Of a stretch of DNA of 64,000 bases, positions 45,257 to 53,731 are shown piece after piece. The position numbers and the translations under genes were made by a program. The DNA lies in NCBI RefSeq assembly GCF_006494775.1, contig NZ_CP041146.1, positions 4,774,001 to 4,838,000 of the forward strand, written 5' to 3'. The notes under the pieces were generated by a model. That model was not told the origin of the DNA, did no database searches, and saw only the letters and a program-made list of their open reading frames with translations. Numbering within the stretch: the first letter of the stretch is position 1; each line of letters opens with the position of its first letter. The DNA is from Nocardioides humi (GTDB taxonomy: Bacteria; Actinomycetota; Actinomycetes; Propionibacteriales; Nocardioidaceae).

Positions 45257-46361
45257 GACGCCTCCGCCGCCGGGCGCGCCGGGCCCGTACGACGAGGGCC
45301 GCCGCGACGAGCGCGAGCGCGACGCCTGCGCCGATCCAGGCCGCCGGAGACGGGTCCTGCGTGTCCTCGGCGGTGTCGTCGGGGGCCGGCTGCGCGGGCG
45401 GGGAGTCCGCCAGGGAGCCGTAGTCGGGGACCCCGTCGCCCGCCGTGCCGTCGACCGCGAGGCTCAAGGTGACCTCCGTCGCCGGGGACTCGGCCGGCAG
45501 GTCGACCAGCACGTAGCGCACGCCCGCGAGGGAGGCGCCGCTGCGCGTGGGGTCGAACGAGTCCCGGTGGAGATAGGACGTGACGTACGACTGCGCCCGG
45601 CCCGGACCGCTGGACGCGACGTCCGCGCCGAGGAGCGGTCCGAGGATCGTGACGGTCGCCTCCGGGCTCCCGTCGACCTGGGCCCGCAGGGACTGGTCCC
45701 AGTCGAGCGGTACGGCGACCAGCGCCGTGCGTCCCGGGCGGACCGCGAACGCATGGCTGCCGGGCCCGAGGACCGGCGCGTCGGCGGGCGTCGTACCCGG
45801 CGTGACGGCGTCCGGCTCCGGCTCGGCGTCGAGCGGTGTCCAGGTGGGGGCGGGCGGCTCGCGCAGCAGGTCGAAGGAGTACGACGAGAGCGGCGGCTCC
45901 TCGTGGACGAGCAGCACCGCGTCCCGGCCCCGGTCGGCGGGGTCGCTGGGCACGCCGACGGTGACGTGGAGCTCGTCGGCGGTGCCGCACGGGTGGTCGG
46001 GCTCGTCGGTCCAGGTCGACGCGGTCGTGTACAGCAGGGGCGCGGGCTCGCCGAGGGTAGGGCGGAACACGGCGCCGCTGCCGCAGCCGGTGCCCGTGGG
46101 GGTGGTGCCGATGGTCAGGCGGACGCCCTCGCCGACCGAGTCGCCGGCACCGACGTACCAGAGCGCGACGTGGAAGGTGCTGCCCGGCGCGGTCCGCTCG
46201 AGGCGGTAGCTGTCGGGGGCGTCGGTCGGCAGGGCGATCGGGCGGCTGTCCGTCGCCACCGCCCGCGGGTCGGCCCGCGCCGTGGCCGGCGCAAGGACGA
46301 GCAGCGGCAGCGCCAGCGCAGCCGCGGCCAGGCGGCTCAGCCGGCCCAGAGGTCGGTCCAC
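45222..46361 (-). CDS. Surface protein with signal peptide and C-terminal membrane anchor
   Basis: About 379 residues. N-terminal signal (LAAAALALPLLVLAPATARA), a beta-rich extracellular body with two close Cys pairs (TGCGSG, HPCGTA), a Pro/Asp-rich stalk and a C-terminal membrane helix (WIGAGVALALVAAALVV) followed by an Arg-rich tail. No family recognised. GTG 46361 lies inside maf (25-bp overlap) and the 3' end overlaps the convergent acyl-CoA dehydrogenase by 35 bp. Confidence 0.6.
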   Translation of the reverse strand: MDRPLGRLSRLAAAALALPLLVLAPATARADPRAVATDSRPIALPTDAPDSYRLERTAPGSTFHVALWYVGAGDSVGEGVRLTIGTTPTGTGCGSGAVFRPTLGEPAPLLYTTASTWTDEPDHPCGTADELHVTVGVPSDPADRGRDAVLLVHEEPPLSSYSFDLLREPPAPTWTPLDAEPEPDAVTPGTTPADAPVLGPGSHAFAVRPGRTALVAVPLDWDQSLRAQVDGSPEATVTILGPLLGADVASSGPGRAQSYVTSYLHRDSFDPTRSGASLAGVRYVLVDLPAESPATEVTLSLAVDGTAGDGVPDYGSLADSPPAQPAPDDTAEDTQDPSPAAWIGAGVALALVAAALVVRARRARRRRRPTRRGARVRGR

Positions 46362-46936
46362 CGGTGCCCGAGCTCCCGGACCATCCCGCGCAGCAGCGGC
46401 AGGCTGACCCCGACGACGTTGTGGTGGTCGCCATCGATCCGGGTCACGAACCCGCCGCCGAGGCCGTCCACCGTGAACGCGCCCGCCACGTGCAGCGGCT
46501 CGCCGGTCGCGACGTAGGCGGTGATCTCGTCGTCGGTCAGGTCGGCGAAGTGCACGGTCGTGGACGCGGTCGCCGCGAGCCGGTGCCCGTTCGCCCGGTC
46601 GTGCAGGCAGTGACCGGTGTGCAGCACGCCCGAGCGCCCGCGCATGGCGCGCCAGCGGCGCTCGGCGTCGCCGGCGTCGTCGGGCTTGCCGAGGGCCGCG
46701 CCGTCGAGCTCGAGCACCGAGTCGCAGCCGAGGACCAGCCCGTCGGCGGGCAGCTCGTCGCGCTCGGCCACCGCCGCGCACTTGAGCTCGGCCAGCCGGA
46801 GCGCCAGCTCGGCCGGCGGCACCCCGGCGACCTGGGACTCGTCGACGCCCGAGACGACGACCTGCGGGTCGAGGCCCGCGCTGCGGAGGGTCGCCAGGCG
46901 TGCGGGAGAGGCGGACGCGAGCACGAGGGTCGGCAC
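46337..46936 (-). CDS. maf: Maf-family nucleoside triphosphate pyrophosphatase
   Basis: 199 residues. N-terminal LVLASASPARLATLRSAGL (phosphate loop), SGVDES, LGCDSVLELDG and the C-terminal VDGLGGGFVTRIDGDHHNVVGVSLPLL are the Maf signatures. Hydrolyses non-canonical or modified nucleotides to monophosphates and has been linked to division arrest. GTG 46936 follows TAGGGT by six bases. In mycobacteria maf sits near accD5/birA; birA is 16 kb away here. Confidence 0.93.
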   Translation of the reverse strand: MPTLVLASASPARLATLRSAGLDPQVVVSGVDESQVAGVPPAELALRLAELKCAAVAERDELPADGLVLGCDSVLELDGAALGKPDDAGDAERRWRAMRGRSGVLHTGHCLHDRANGHRLAATASTTVHFADLTDDEITAYVATGEPLHVAGAFTVDGLGGGFVTRIDGDHHNVVGVSLPLLRGMVRELGHRWTDLWAG

Positions 46937-46945
46937 CCGGTCACC

Positions 46946-47626
46946 CTAGCCAGCGCCGGGTCGGGCCAGGGCGCCGGTGATCGTCGCGACCGCCCGGCGG
47001 ACCGGCTCCACGGCGGAGGCGAGCAGCTCGGGCCGCGAGGTGACGACGTTGACGGCGGCGAGGACGTGCCAGCCGGGCAGGGGAGCGGCGATGCCGTAGG
47101 CGCCGGGGTTGAGCTCGGCCTCGGTGGTGACGTGCCCGGCGGCCCGTACGTCGGCGACCCGGGCGGGCTCGCCGGGTCGCGGCGGCCCGGACGCGAGCGC
47201 CGCGAGGCCGCCGGCGCCCCTGTCGAGCGGGTCGCGGTTGCCGAGCCGGTAGGAGAAGCGGGGACCGTCGGTGGGCGGCTCGGCGACCACCGTGGTCACG
47301 GCGGCGTCGCCGCTGATCTCGACCAGGCTGGCGGTCGCGTCGATCTCCAGGGCGAGCTGGTGCAGCACCGGCTCGGCCACGTCGCGCAGCCGCGGGCGGC
47401 TGTGCTCGGCGAGCTCGGCGGTGGCTGGGCCGACGGTGTAGCGGCCCTCGTCGTCGCGGGCGGCGAAGCCGGTGCGATGCAGGGACACGAGCAGCCGGTA
47501 GGTGATCGAGCGGTGCATCCCGCAGGCGGTGGCGGCCTCGGCGACGGTCAGGCCCTCGGGGTGGCGGCCGAGCTCGACGAGCACCGCGAGACCACGTTCG
47601 AGGGTCTGCGAACCCGACTCCGACAC
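46946..47626 (-). CDS. IclR-family regulator of homogentisate genes
   Basis: 226 residues: winged HTH (about 10-65, GLTVAEAATACGMHRSITYRLLVSL) and an IclR ligand domain (80-220). Directly downstream of fahA with 25 bp between, so probably in the same transcript. IclR proteins often control aromatic catabolism, and a fitting operator lies in the hmgA promoter. GTG 47626 follows GGAGGG. Confidence 0.88.
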   Translation of the reverse strand: MSESGSQTLERGLAVLVELGRHPEGLTVAEAATACGMHRSITYRLLVSLHRTGFAARDDEGRYTVGPATAELAEHSRPRLRDVAEPVLHQLALEIDATASLVEISGDAAVTTVVAEPPTDGPRFSYRLGNRDPLDRGAGGLAALASGPPRPGEPARVADVRAAGHVTTEAELNPGAYGIAAPLPGWHVLAAVNVVTSRPELLASAVEPVRRAVATITGALARPGAG

Positions 47627-47651
47627 GTGTCCCTCCTCGGCCTCGACCCGC

Positions 47652-48857
47652 TCAGACGGTCGGCAGGATCCTGCCACGGACCTCGCCGAGGCCGATCCGG
47701 CCGCGGGCGCCGGGCGCGGTGTAGCGCAGCACGACCTCGTCGCCGTCCTCGAGGAAGGTGCGCTCCTCCCCGCCGGCGACGAACGGTTCGCGCCCGCCCC
47801 ACGACAGCTCGAGGAAGGAGCCGCGCTGCTCCCGCTCCGGGCCGCTGATCGTGCCGGAGGCGTAGAGGTCGCCGACCCGCAGCGACGCGCCGTTCACGGT
47901 GAGGTGGGCGAGCATCTGGGCGGGCGACCAGTACATGGTGCGGTACGGCGGGCGCGCGACCACGGTGCCGTTCAGCTCGACCTCGACCTCGATGTCGTAG
48001 CCCGCCGGCCCGTCCTCCTGCAGGTAGGGCAGGACCGGGACGTCTTGGCCCGGCAGCGGGACCCGGGCGGGCTCCAGCGCGGCCAGCGGGGTGACCCACG
48101 CGCTGATCGAGGTCGCGAACGACTTCGCCAGGTTGGGCCCGAGCGGGACGTACTCCCAGGCCTGGATGTCGCGTGCGGACCAGTCGTTGACGCCGGCGAC
48201 GCCGAAGACGGTGTCGGCGAACTCGGCCGTCGCGACACGGGTGCCGAGCGGCACGCCGCGGCCGACGACGAAGCCGAGCTCGGCCTCGATGTCGAGTCGC
48301 CGGCTCGGGCCGTACGCCGGCGCCGCGTCGTCGGGCGCCTTGCGCTGCCCGGCGGGGCGGTGGATGGCGGTGCCGGAGACGACGATCGACCCGGCGCGGC
48401 CGTGGTAGCCGACCGGGAGGTGCTTCCAGTTCGGGAGCAGCGCCTCGCCGTCGGGCCGGAAGATCCGGCCCACATTGGTGGCGTGGTGCTCGGAGGCGTA
48501 GTAGTCGACGTAGTCGGCGACCTCGAACGGCAGCCGGCAGGCGACGTCGGCGAGCGGCAGCAGGGTGACCCGGTCGCGGTGGGCGGGGTCGGTGAGCAGG
48601 TCGCCCACCCAGGACCGCACCTCGGCCCAGGTCGCGGGGCCCGCCGCGAGCAGCGGGTTGAGCGCGGCGACGTCGAGCAGGCCGGCCCACTCCGGTCGCA
48701 GGTCGCGGGCGGCGGCACCGAGGTCGAGCACCAGGTCCCCGATGCGGACGCCGAGCCGGGCGGGCGCCTCGCCGGTGGTCACGACGGCGTAGGGCAGGTT
48801 GTCGACGTCGTACAGGCTGCCGGCGGCTCCCGGGACCCAGGTCTGCTGGTCGGTCAT
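47652..48857 (-). CDS. fahA: Fumarylacetoacetase
   Basis: 401 residues. Last step of homogentisate degradation: fumarylacetoacetate to fumarate plus acetoacetate. Visible: catalytic His in YASEHHATNVGRIFRP, metal ligands in RRLDIEAELGFVVGRG and GVNDWSARDIQAWEY, and LGPNLAKSFATSISAWVTPL. AAGGAG lies eight bases before ATG 48857. Coupled to the upstream gene by ATGA. The same frame is open upstream of the ATG through the 3' part of that gene. Confidence 0.94.
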   Translation of the reverse strand: MTDQQTWVPGAAGSLYDVDNLPYAVVTTGEAPARLGVRIGDLVLDLGAAARDLRPEWAGLLDVAALNPLLAAGPATWAEVRSWVGDLLTDPAHRDRVTLLPLADVACRLPFEVADYVDYYASEHHATNVGRIFRPDGEALLPNWKHLPVGYHGRAGSIVVSGTAIHRPAGQRKAPDDAAPAYGPSRRLDIEAELGFVVGRGVPLGTRVATAEFADTVFGVAGVNDWSARDIQAWEYVPLGPNLAKSFATSISAWVTPLAALEPARVPLPGQDVPVLPYLQEDGPAGYDIEVEVELNGTVVARPPYRTMYWSPAQMLAHLTVNGASLRVGDLYASGTISGPEREQRGSFLELSWGGREPFVAGGEERTFLEDGDEVVLRYTAPGARGRIGLGEVRGRILPTV

Positions 48858-49713
48858 GGCGTGTGCTCCTTGCGCGGTGATGGTGTCGGTGGGGGTCGGC
48901 GCCAGCAGGTCGAGGGCGACCAGGTCGTCGTAGGGCTCGGCGACGCTGCACGAGCCGTAGGAGGCGAAGGTCGCGCGCGCGGCGGCGATGTCGGGGTGGC
49001 GCGCACGGCGTCCGCCAGGGCGGCGGCGTCGCGCTCGGCGAGCGTCATGACCAGGCTCGCGTGGTCGGCGCCCGCGCGGGCGCGGGCGGTCGCGAGCAGG
49101 ATGTTGAGGTAGCCGTGGTGCTCGAAGCCGGTCGCCCCGCCGGTGTGGCGCACGGCGTTGTGCAGGCCGGCGGTGCACTTGAAGGGCAGGTCGCGGGCGA
49201 CGGCGGCGGCGATCCAGGTCGCGACCTCGTCCGCGGTGGGGAAGGCCGCGGCCTCGGTGCCGCCGGTGCGGAGCTTCAGGCGCAGCCCGTGCGCGGCGAC
49301 GGCGTCGAGGACGACGGGCCAGGCGGGGTCTCCCGGCCGAGGCACCTCGACGTAGGTGACGACCCCCGCGGGCGCGGCGGCGGCGATCGCGGCGACCTGC
49401 TCGGCCGGCGTGCCCGCGCCGCCGAGCTTCACCTCCAGGCCGGCGAGCACGACGCCGGCCGCGGCGGCCCGGGCGGCGACGCCGGCCACCTCCTCCGGCG
49501 CCGGGACGACGACGCTGACCGCGATCCCGGACGCGTCGAGCGCGGCGAGGTCGTCGAGCCGGGCCGTGTCCACGACGAGGGGGCCGACCAGGTCGGCGTA
49601 CGCGGTCGCGGGGTGGGCGCCGTGGGCGCGCACCGCCTCCGGCAGCGGCGCCAGCCCCGGGGGAAGATCGCGGCGTCGTCGACGAGGTGCTGGAAGGCGG
49701 TGGGGATGGACAC
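48854..49713 (-). CDS. Conserved protein of the homogentisate cluster, frameshifted, function unknown
   Basis: The coding sense runs through three frames. GTG 49713 (TACAGT six bases before, leaderless) gives SIPTAFQHLVDDAAIFP; a missing base in the five-G run 49659-49663 restores PGLAPLPEAVRAHGAHPATAYADLVG. The middle has a barrel-like pattern (VEVKLGGAGTPAEQVAAIAAA, LRLKLRTGG, LPFKCTAGLHNAVRH). Near 49000 the sense slips again into RHPDIAAARATFASYGSCSV, which is in frame with fahA. Restored length about 280-290 residues. No family recognised; the TIM-barrel-like look and Lys-containing KCTAGLH hint at an aldolase-type fold, unproven. Confidence 0.6.
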
Positions 49714-49745
49714 GCGCCCACTGTAGCGGCTAGTGTCCGTAATGA

Positions 49746-49771
49746 GAACATCATGCGTTCGCATATAGAAC
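49746..49771. promoter_or_regulatory. Probable IclR operator upstream of hmgA
   Basis: Three alternating half-sites: GAAC (49746-49749), GTTC (49757-49760), GAAC (49768-49771), each 11 bp apart, with a short ATGCG-TT-CGCAT palindrome inside. The repeat TTCGCATATAGAA also contains the best -10 candidate (TATAGA). IclR-family sites in actinobacteria often look like GTTCGCATATGCGAAC. It serves hmgA and perhaps the divergent gene at 49713. Confidence 0.6.
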
Positions 49772-49802
49772 AGCGAAGGCGGAGCGCAACGGGAGGGTGA
49801 CG

Positions 49803-50987
49803 ATGGCGTACTACCGGCAGGTCGGCGAGGTCCCGCAGAAGCGGCACACCCAGTTCCGCGACCCCGGCGGCAGGCTCTACTACGAGGAGCTGATGGGCGA
49901 GGAGGGCTTCTCCTCCGACTCCTCGCTGCTCTACCACCGCGGCGTCCCGTCCGCGATCACCTCCGCCGAGACCTGGGAGCTGCCCGACCAGACCCGGGTG
50001 CCCAACCACCCCCTCAAGCCGCGGCACCTGCGCCTGCACGAGCTGACCACCGGCACCGACCCGGTCACCGACCGCCGGCTCGTGCTCGGCAACGCCGACG
50101 TGCGGATCTCCTACGTCGTCACCGGCGGCGCCGAGGCCGGTGCGTCGCCGCTGTACCGCAACGCCATCGGCGACGAGTGCGTGTACGTCGAGGCCGGCTC
50201 CGGCACCGTGGAGACCGTCTTCGGCGTGCTGCCCTACCGCGCCGGCGACTACGTCGTCGTCCCCCGCGCGACCACCCACCGCTGGGTGCCCGCCGAGCCG
50301 TCGCGCCTCTACGCCATCGAGGCCAACAGCCACATCGCCCCGCCCAAGCGCTACCTGTCCCGCTACGGGCAGCTGCTCGAGCACGCGCCGTACTGCGAGC
50401 GCGACCTGCACGGACCCACCGCCGTCCACCTCGAGGAGGGCACCGACGTCGAGGTCCTGGTCAAGCACCGCGTCGGCGGCCAGGTCGTCGGCACCCGCTA
50501 CGCCTACGCGACCCACCCGTTCGACGTGGTCGGCTGGGACGGCTGCCTCTACCCCTACACCTTCAACATCGACGACTACATGCCGATCACCGGCAAGATC
50601 CATCAGCCGCCGCCGGTGCACCAGGTCTTCGAGGGCCACAACTTCGTGATCTGCAACTTCCTGCCGCGCAAGGTCGACTACCACCCGCTCGCCGTGCCCG
50701 TGCCCTACTACCACTCCAATGTCGACTCCGACGAGGTCATGTTCTACGTCGCCGGCGACTACGAGGCCCGCAAGGGCTCGGGCATCGGCCTCGGCTCGAT
50801 CAGCCTGCACCCCGGCGGCCACGCCCACGGCCCGCAGCCCCAGGCCATCGAGGCGTCCCTGGGCGCGGAGTACTTCGAGGAGTCCGCCGTCATGGTCGAC
50901 ACCTTCGCCCCGCTCGACCTCGGCGAGGGCGGCCTGGCCGTCGAGGACCCGGCGTACGCCTGGACCTGGGCCCGCGCGCTGGACTGA
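49803..50987 (+). CDS. hmgA: Homogentisate 1,2-dioxygenase
   Basis: 394 residues. Opens the ring of homogentisate to maleylacetoacetate with a non-haem Fe(II). Metal-ligand regions visible: YYHSNVDSDEVMFYVAGDYEAR (His and Glu, in two parts) and HPGGHAHGPQP (His). ATG 49803 is preceded by GGGAGG; GTG 49797 is also in frame. Divergent from the unknown gene and fahA. Maleylacetoacetate isomerase and HPPD are not in the window. Confidence 0.94.
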   Translation: MAYYRQVGEVPQKRHTQFRDPGGRLYYEELMGEEGFSSDSSLLYHRGVPSAITSAETWELPDQTRVPNHPLKPRHLRLHELTTGTDPVTDRRLVLGNADVRISYVVTGGAEAGASPLYRNAIGDECVYVEAGSGTVETVFGVLPYRAGDYVVVPRATTHRWVPAEPSRLYAIEANSHIAPPKRYLSRYGQLLEHAPYCERDLHGPTAVHLEEGTDVEVLVKHRVGGQVVGTRYAYATHPFDVVGWDGCLYPYTFNIDDYMPITGKIHQPPPVHQVFEGHNFVICNFLPRKVDYHPLAVPVPYYHSNVDSDEVMFYVAGDYEARKGSGIGLGSISLHPGGHAHGPQPQAIEASLGAEYFEESAVMVDTFAPLDLGEGGLAVEDPAYAWTWARALD

Positions 50988-50992
50988 GGACA

Positions 50993-52045
50993 CTAGCCGC
51001 GCACGACCTCCAGGCCCAGCCAGTCGCCGAGCGCCGTCAGCTCCGCGTCGACGGCGTCGCCCACCTCCGGCGGCCACGGGAGGTCCTCGTGGACCGCGTG
51101 CACCCGGAGCAGCCCGGCCCTGCGGTCGGCCTTGGCGTCGAGCTTCCCGACCAGCCGGTCGTCGTGGAGGATCGGGAGGGCGAAGTAGCCCCAGCGGCGC
51201 GATGCGGCGGGCTTGTACATCTCCAGGACGTACGCGAAGTCGAACAGCTCCAGGGCCCGGTCGCGGTCGTGCACCAGCCGGTCGAACGGGGAGAGGAAGG
51301 CGCAGCGGCCCGCGAAGGGCTCGTCGCGCGAGGCGAGGGCGCCGGGGTCGACGCGCCACTCGCCGTCGGTGCCGTCGATCGCCACGACCTCGCCGGGCCC
51401 GGTCCGGGCGATCCCCAGGGCGGCGAGCTCGCGCCGGTCGAGGGCGGCCCGCGCCTCGTCGTACGGCGGGACGTCGAGGTCGGTCGGGTAGACCCGCTCG
51501 GGCAGGTCGTAGACCCGCAGCCGGCCGCGGCGCCCGCTGATCGCGACGTCGCCCGTCAGGGTCAGCACCTCGAGGAGTCGGTTGACGTTCTTGTCGTTGT
51601 TCCAGCCGCTGGAGGCCCACGGCACCTGGCAGGTGTCCGGGATCTCGGCCGCGGTCCGCGGTCCCTCGGCGTCGAGCCGGTCCAGGACGTCGGCGCGGAA
51701 CCCCTGGTTGGCGGCCAGCCAGTCGTGGATCGTGGGGTGCAGGTCGTGGGGCGCCACCGCGAGCAGGTGGCCGATGTCGTCCATCGGCCGCACGTACGAC
51801 GACAGCTCGGCCAGCGAGCGCTCCGTCTCCAGCGCGAAGGTCAGGTCGGAGTGGGCGTAGCCGTCGCCGAGCCGCGACCACAGCACCAGGTCGACGCTCG
51901 GCGCGACGGCGGCCGTCGGGTCGACCTGGAGCAGGGTGAGCTCGTCGACGACCTCCGCCACCGAGCGGCCGCGCCGAGCGTCGAGCAGCTGGGCCCGGAC
52001 CGCGATCCGCCGGGCCTGCGCCCGGTCGAGCCGGAGCACGGGCAC
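50993..52045 (-). CDS. AlkX/YcaQ-like winged-helix DNA glycosylase
   Basis: 350 residues of the HTH_42 family, three winged-helix repeats. LLQVDPTAAVAPSVDLVLW near residue 38 holds a Q-x-D motif, the catalytic signature of the YcaQ/AlkX branch that unhooks DNA interstrand crosslinks; the antibiotic-producer AlkZ branch has Q-x-Q. C-terminal FLSPFDRLVHDRDRA and LVGKLDAKADR match the family. Starts five bases before the end of the DUF885 gene's region; same strand, so possibly one unit. Confidence 0.8.
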   Translation of the reverse strand: MPVLRLDRAQARRIAVRAQLLDARRGRSVAEVVDELTLLQVDPTAAVAPSVDLVLWSRLGDGYAHSDLTFALETERSLAELSSYVRPMDDIGHLLAVAPHDLHPTIHDWLAANQGFRADVLDRLDAEGPRTAAEIPDTCQVPWASSGWNNDKNVNRLLEVLTLTGDVAISGRRGRLRVYDLPERVYPTDLDVPPYDEARAALDRRELAALGIARTGPGEVVAIDGTDGEWRVDPGALASRDEPFAGRCAFLSPFDRLVHDRDRALELFDFAYVLEMYKPAASRRWGYFALPILHDDRLVGKLDAKADRRAGLLRVHAVHEDLPWPPEVGDAVDAELTALGDWLGLEVVRG

Positions 52046-52050
52046 CCCGT

Positions 52051-53721
52051 TCAGAGGCGCGCGAGCGCGGCCCGCAGCGGGTCGAGGCCGAGCCCGCCGA
52101 GGTCGAGCGCCGCGGTGTGGAAGGCCTTGAGGTCGAACGCCGCACCGTGGCGGGCCTGCGCGGCGGCGCGGGCGTCGAGCCAGATCCGCTCGCCCACCTT
52201 GTACGACGGCGCCTGGCCCGGCCAGCCGAGGTAGCGGTTGACCTCGAAGCGCAGCGAGCCGTCGTCCATCCGGGAGTGCCCGCGCATGAACTCGTAGGCG
52301 AGGTCGGCGTCCCAGGTCTCGCCGGCCCGCCAGCCGAACGGGTTGTCGGCCGGGACCTGCAGGCCCAGGTGGACACCGATGTCGACGACGACCCGCGCGG
52401 CCCGGAAGCCCTGCATGTCGAGGAACCCGAGCCGGTCACCCGGATCGGCGAAGTAGCCGAGCTCGTCCATCAGCCGCTCGGCGTACAGCGCCCAGCCCTC
52501 GCCGTGGCCGCTGACCCAGCACAGCAGCCGCTGCCAGCGGTTGAGCAGGTCGGCGCGGTGCACGGCCTGCGCGCACTGCAGGTGGTGGCCCGGCACGCCC
52601 TCGTGGAACACCGTCGTCGTCTCGCGCCAGGTGGAGTAGCGCTCGTGCTCGTCGGTGAAGGAGAACCACATCGTGCCGGGGCGGGAGAAGTCCTCCGAGG
52701 GAGGCGTGTACCAGGCGCCGCCGTCGTTGATCGGCGCGACCCGGCACTGCAGGGTGCGGATCGGCTCGGCGATGTCGAAGTGGAGGCCGTCGAAGTCGGC
52801 GAGGATCGTGTCGGAGCGCTCCTGCATCCAGGCCTGGAACGCCTCGCGGCTGCCGCAGTCGCGGGCCGGGTCGGCGTCGAGCGCGGCCACGGCGTCGGCG
52901 ACCGAGCCGCCGGGGACGATGCGCTGGGCGGTCGCCGCCATGTCGTCCTCGATCCGCTTGAGCTCCTCCCAGCCCCAGCGGTAGGTCTCCTCGAGGTCGA
53001 TCGTCGCGCCGAGGAAGTAGCGGGACGCGAGCGCGTAGTGGTCGCGGCCGACGCCGTCGACCTCCCGGCCCCGCGGCAGCAGGTCGGTCTCGACGAAGCG
53101 CCCGAACTCGGCGTACGCCGCCGAGGCGCTCGCCGCGGCCTCCGTCAGCGCCGCGCGGACCGGCTCCGGCGCCTCGGCCACCACGCCGGCGAAGTAGTCG
53201 CCCGCCGCGCCCTCCTGCCCGGTCCAGCCGCGCACCTGGCCGGCCACCTCGGCGTACTGCCGCCGCGCCGCGACCCGCCCGGCGGCCGCCTCCTCGAGCA
53301 GCGTGGTGCGGTAGCCGTCGAGCGCGGCCGGGACCGCGGCAAGCCGCGACCCGATCGCCTCCCACTGCTCGGTCGTCTCGGTCGGCATCAGGTCGAACAC
53401 CTCGCGGACGGCGTGGATCGCGCTCGAGATCACCGAGAACTCGCCGCGCTCGACCCCCGCGTCCGCCCGCTCGACCGTCAGCCCGACCCGCTCCAGGAAG
53501 GCCGCCTTCGCGACCTCCTCGCGCTCGTCGGCCGCGTCGAGGGCGGTCACCTCGGCCAGCGCCCGCCGGTGCAGCTCCTCGGTCGCGGCGAAGCCGTCGG
53601 GGGAGAGGTCGGGCAGCTCGCCGTCGTGGCCCGGGATGCCGGCGTACGTCGCCGTCAGCGGGTCGAGCGCGGCGAGGTCCTCGACGAAGCGGTCGGTGCG
53701 GGCGTCCACGAGTCGCGTCAT
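52051..53721 (-). CDS. DUF885 family metallopeptidase-like protein
   Basis: 556 residues. The zinc motif HEGVPGHHLQ (about residue 360) with WYTPPSEDF before and SGHGEGWALYAERLM after is diagnostic of DUF885, a gluzincin-like group thought to be peptidases. No signal peptide, so probably cytosolic. ATG 53721 is preceded by TAGGGT at seven bases (leaderless). Only five bases separate it from the AlkX-like gene downstream. Confidence 0.88.
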   Translation of the reverse strand: MTRLVDARTDRFVEDLAALDPLTATYAGIPGHDGELPDLSPDGFAATEELHRRALAEVTALDAADEREEVAKAAFLERVGLTVERADAGVERGEFSVISSAIHAVREVFDLMPTETTEQWEAIGSRLAAVPAALDGYRTTLLEEAAAGRVAARRQYAEVAGQVRGWTGQEGAAGDYFAGVVAEAPEPVRAALTEAAASASAAYAEFGRFVETDLLPRGREVDGVGRDHYALASRYFLGATIDLEETYRWGWEELKRIEDDMAATAQRIVPGGSVADAVAALDADPARDCGSREAFQAWMQERSDTILADFDGLHFDIAEPIRTLQCRVAPINDGGAWYTPPSEDFSRPGTMWFSFTDEHERYSTWRETTTVFHEGVPGHHLQCAQAVHRADLLNRWQRLLCWVSGHGEGWALYAERLMDELGYFADPGDRLGFLDMQGFRAARVVVDIGVHLGLQVPADNPFGWRAGETWDADLAYEFMRGHSRMDDGSLRFEVNRYLGWPGQAPSYKVGERIWLDARAAAQARHGAAFDLKAFHTAALDLGGLGLDPLRAALARL

Positions 53722-53731
53722 GGCTGAGACC

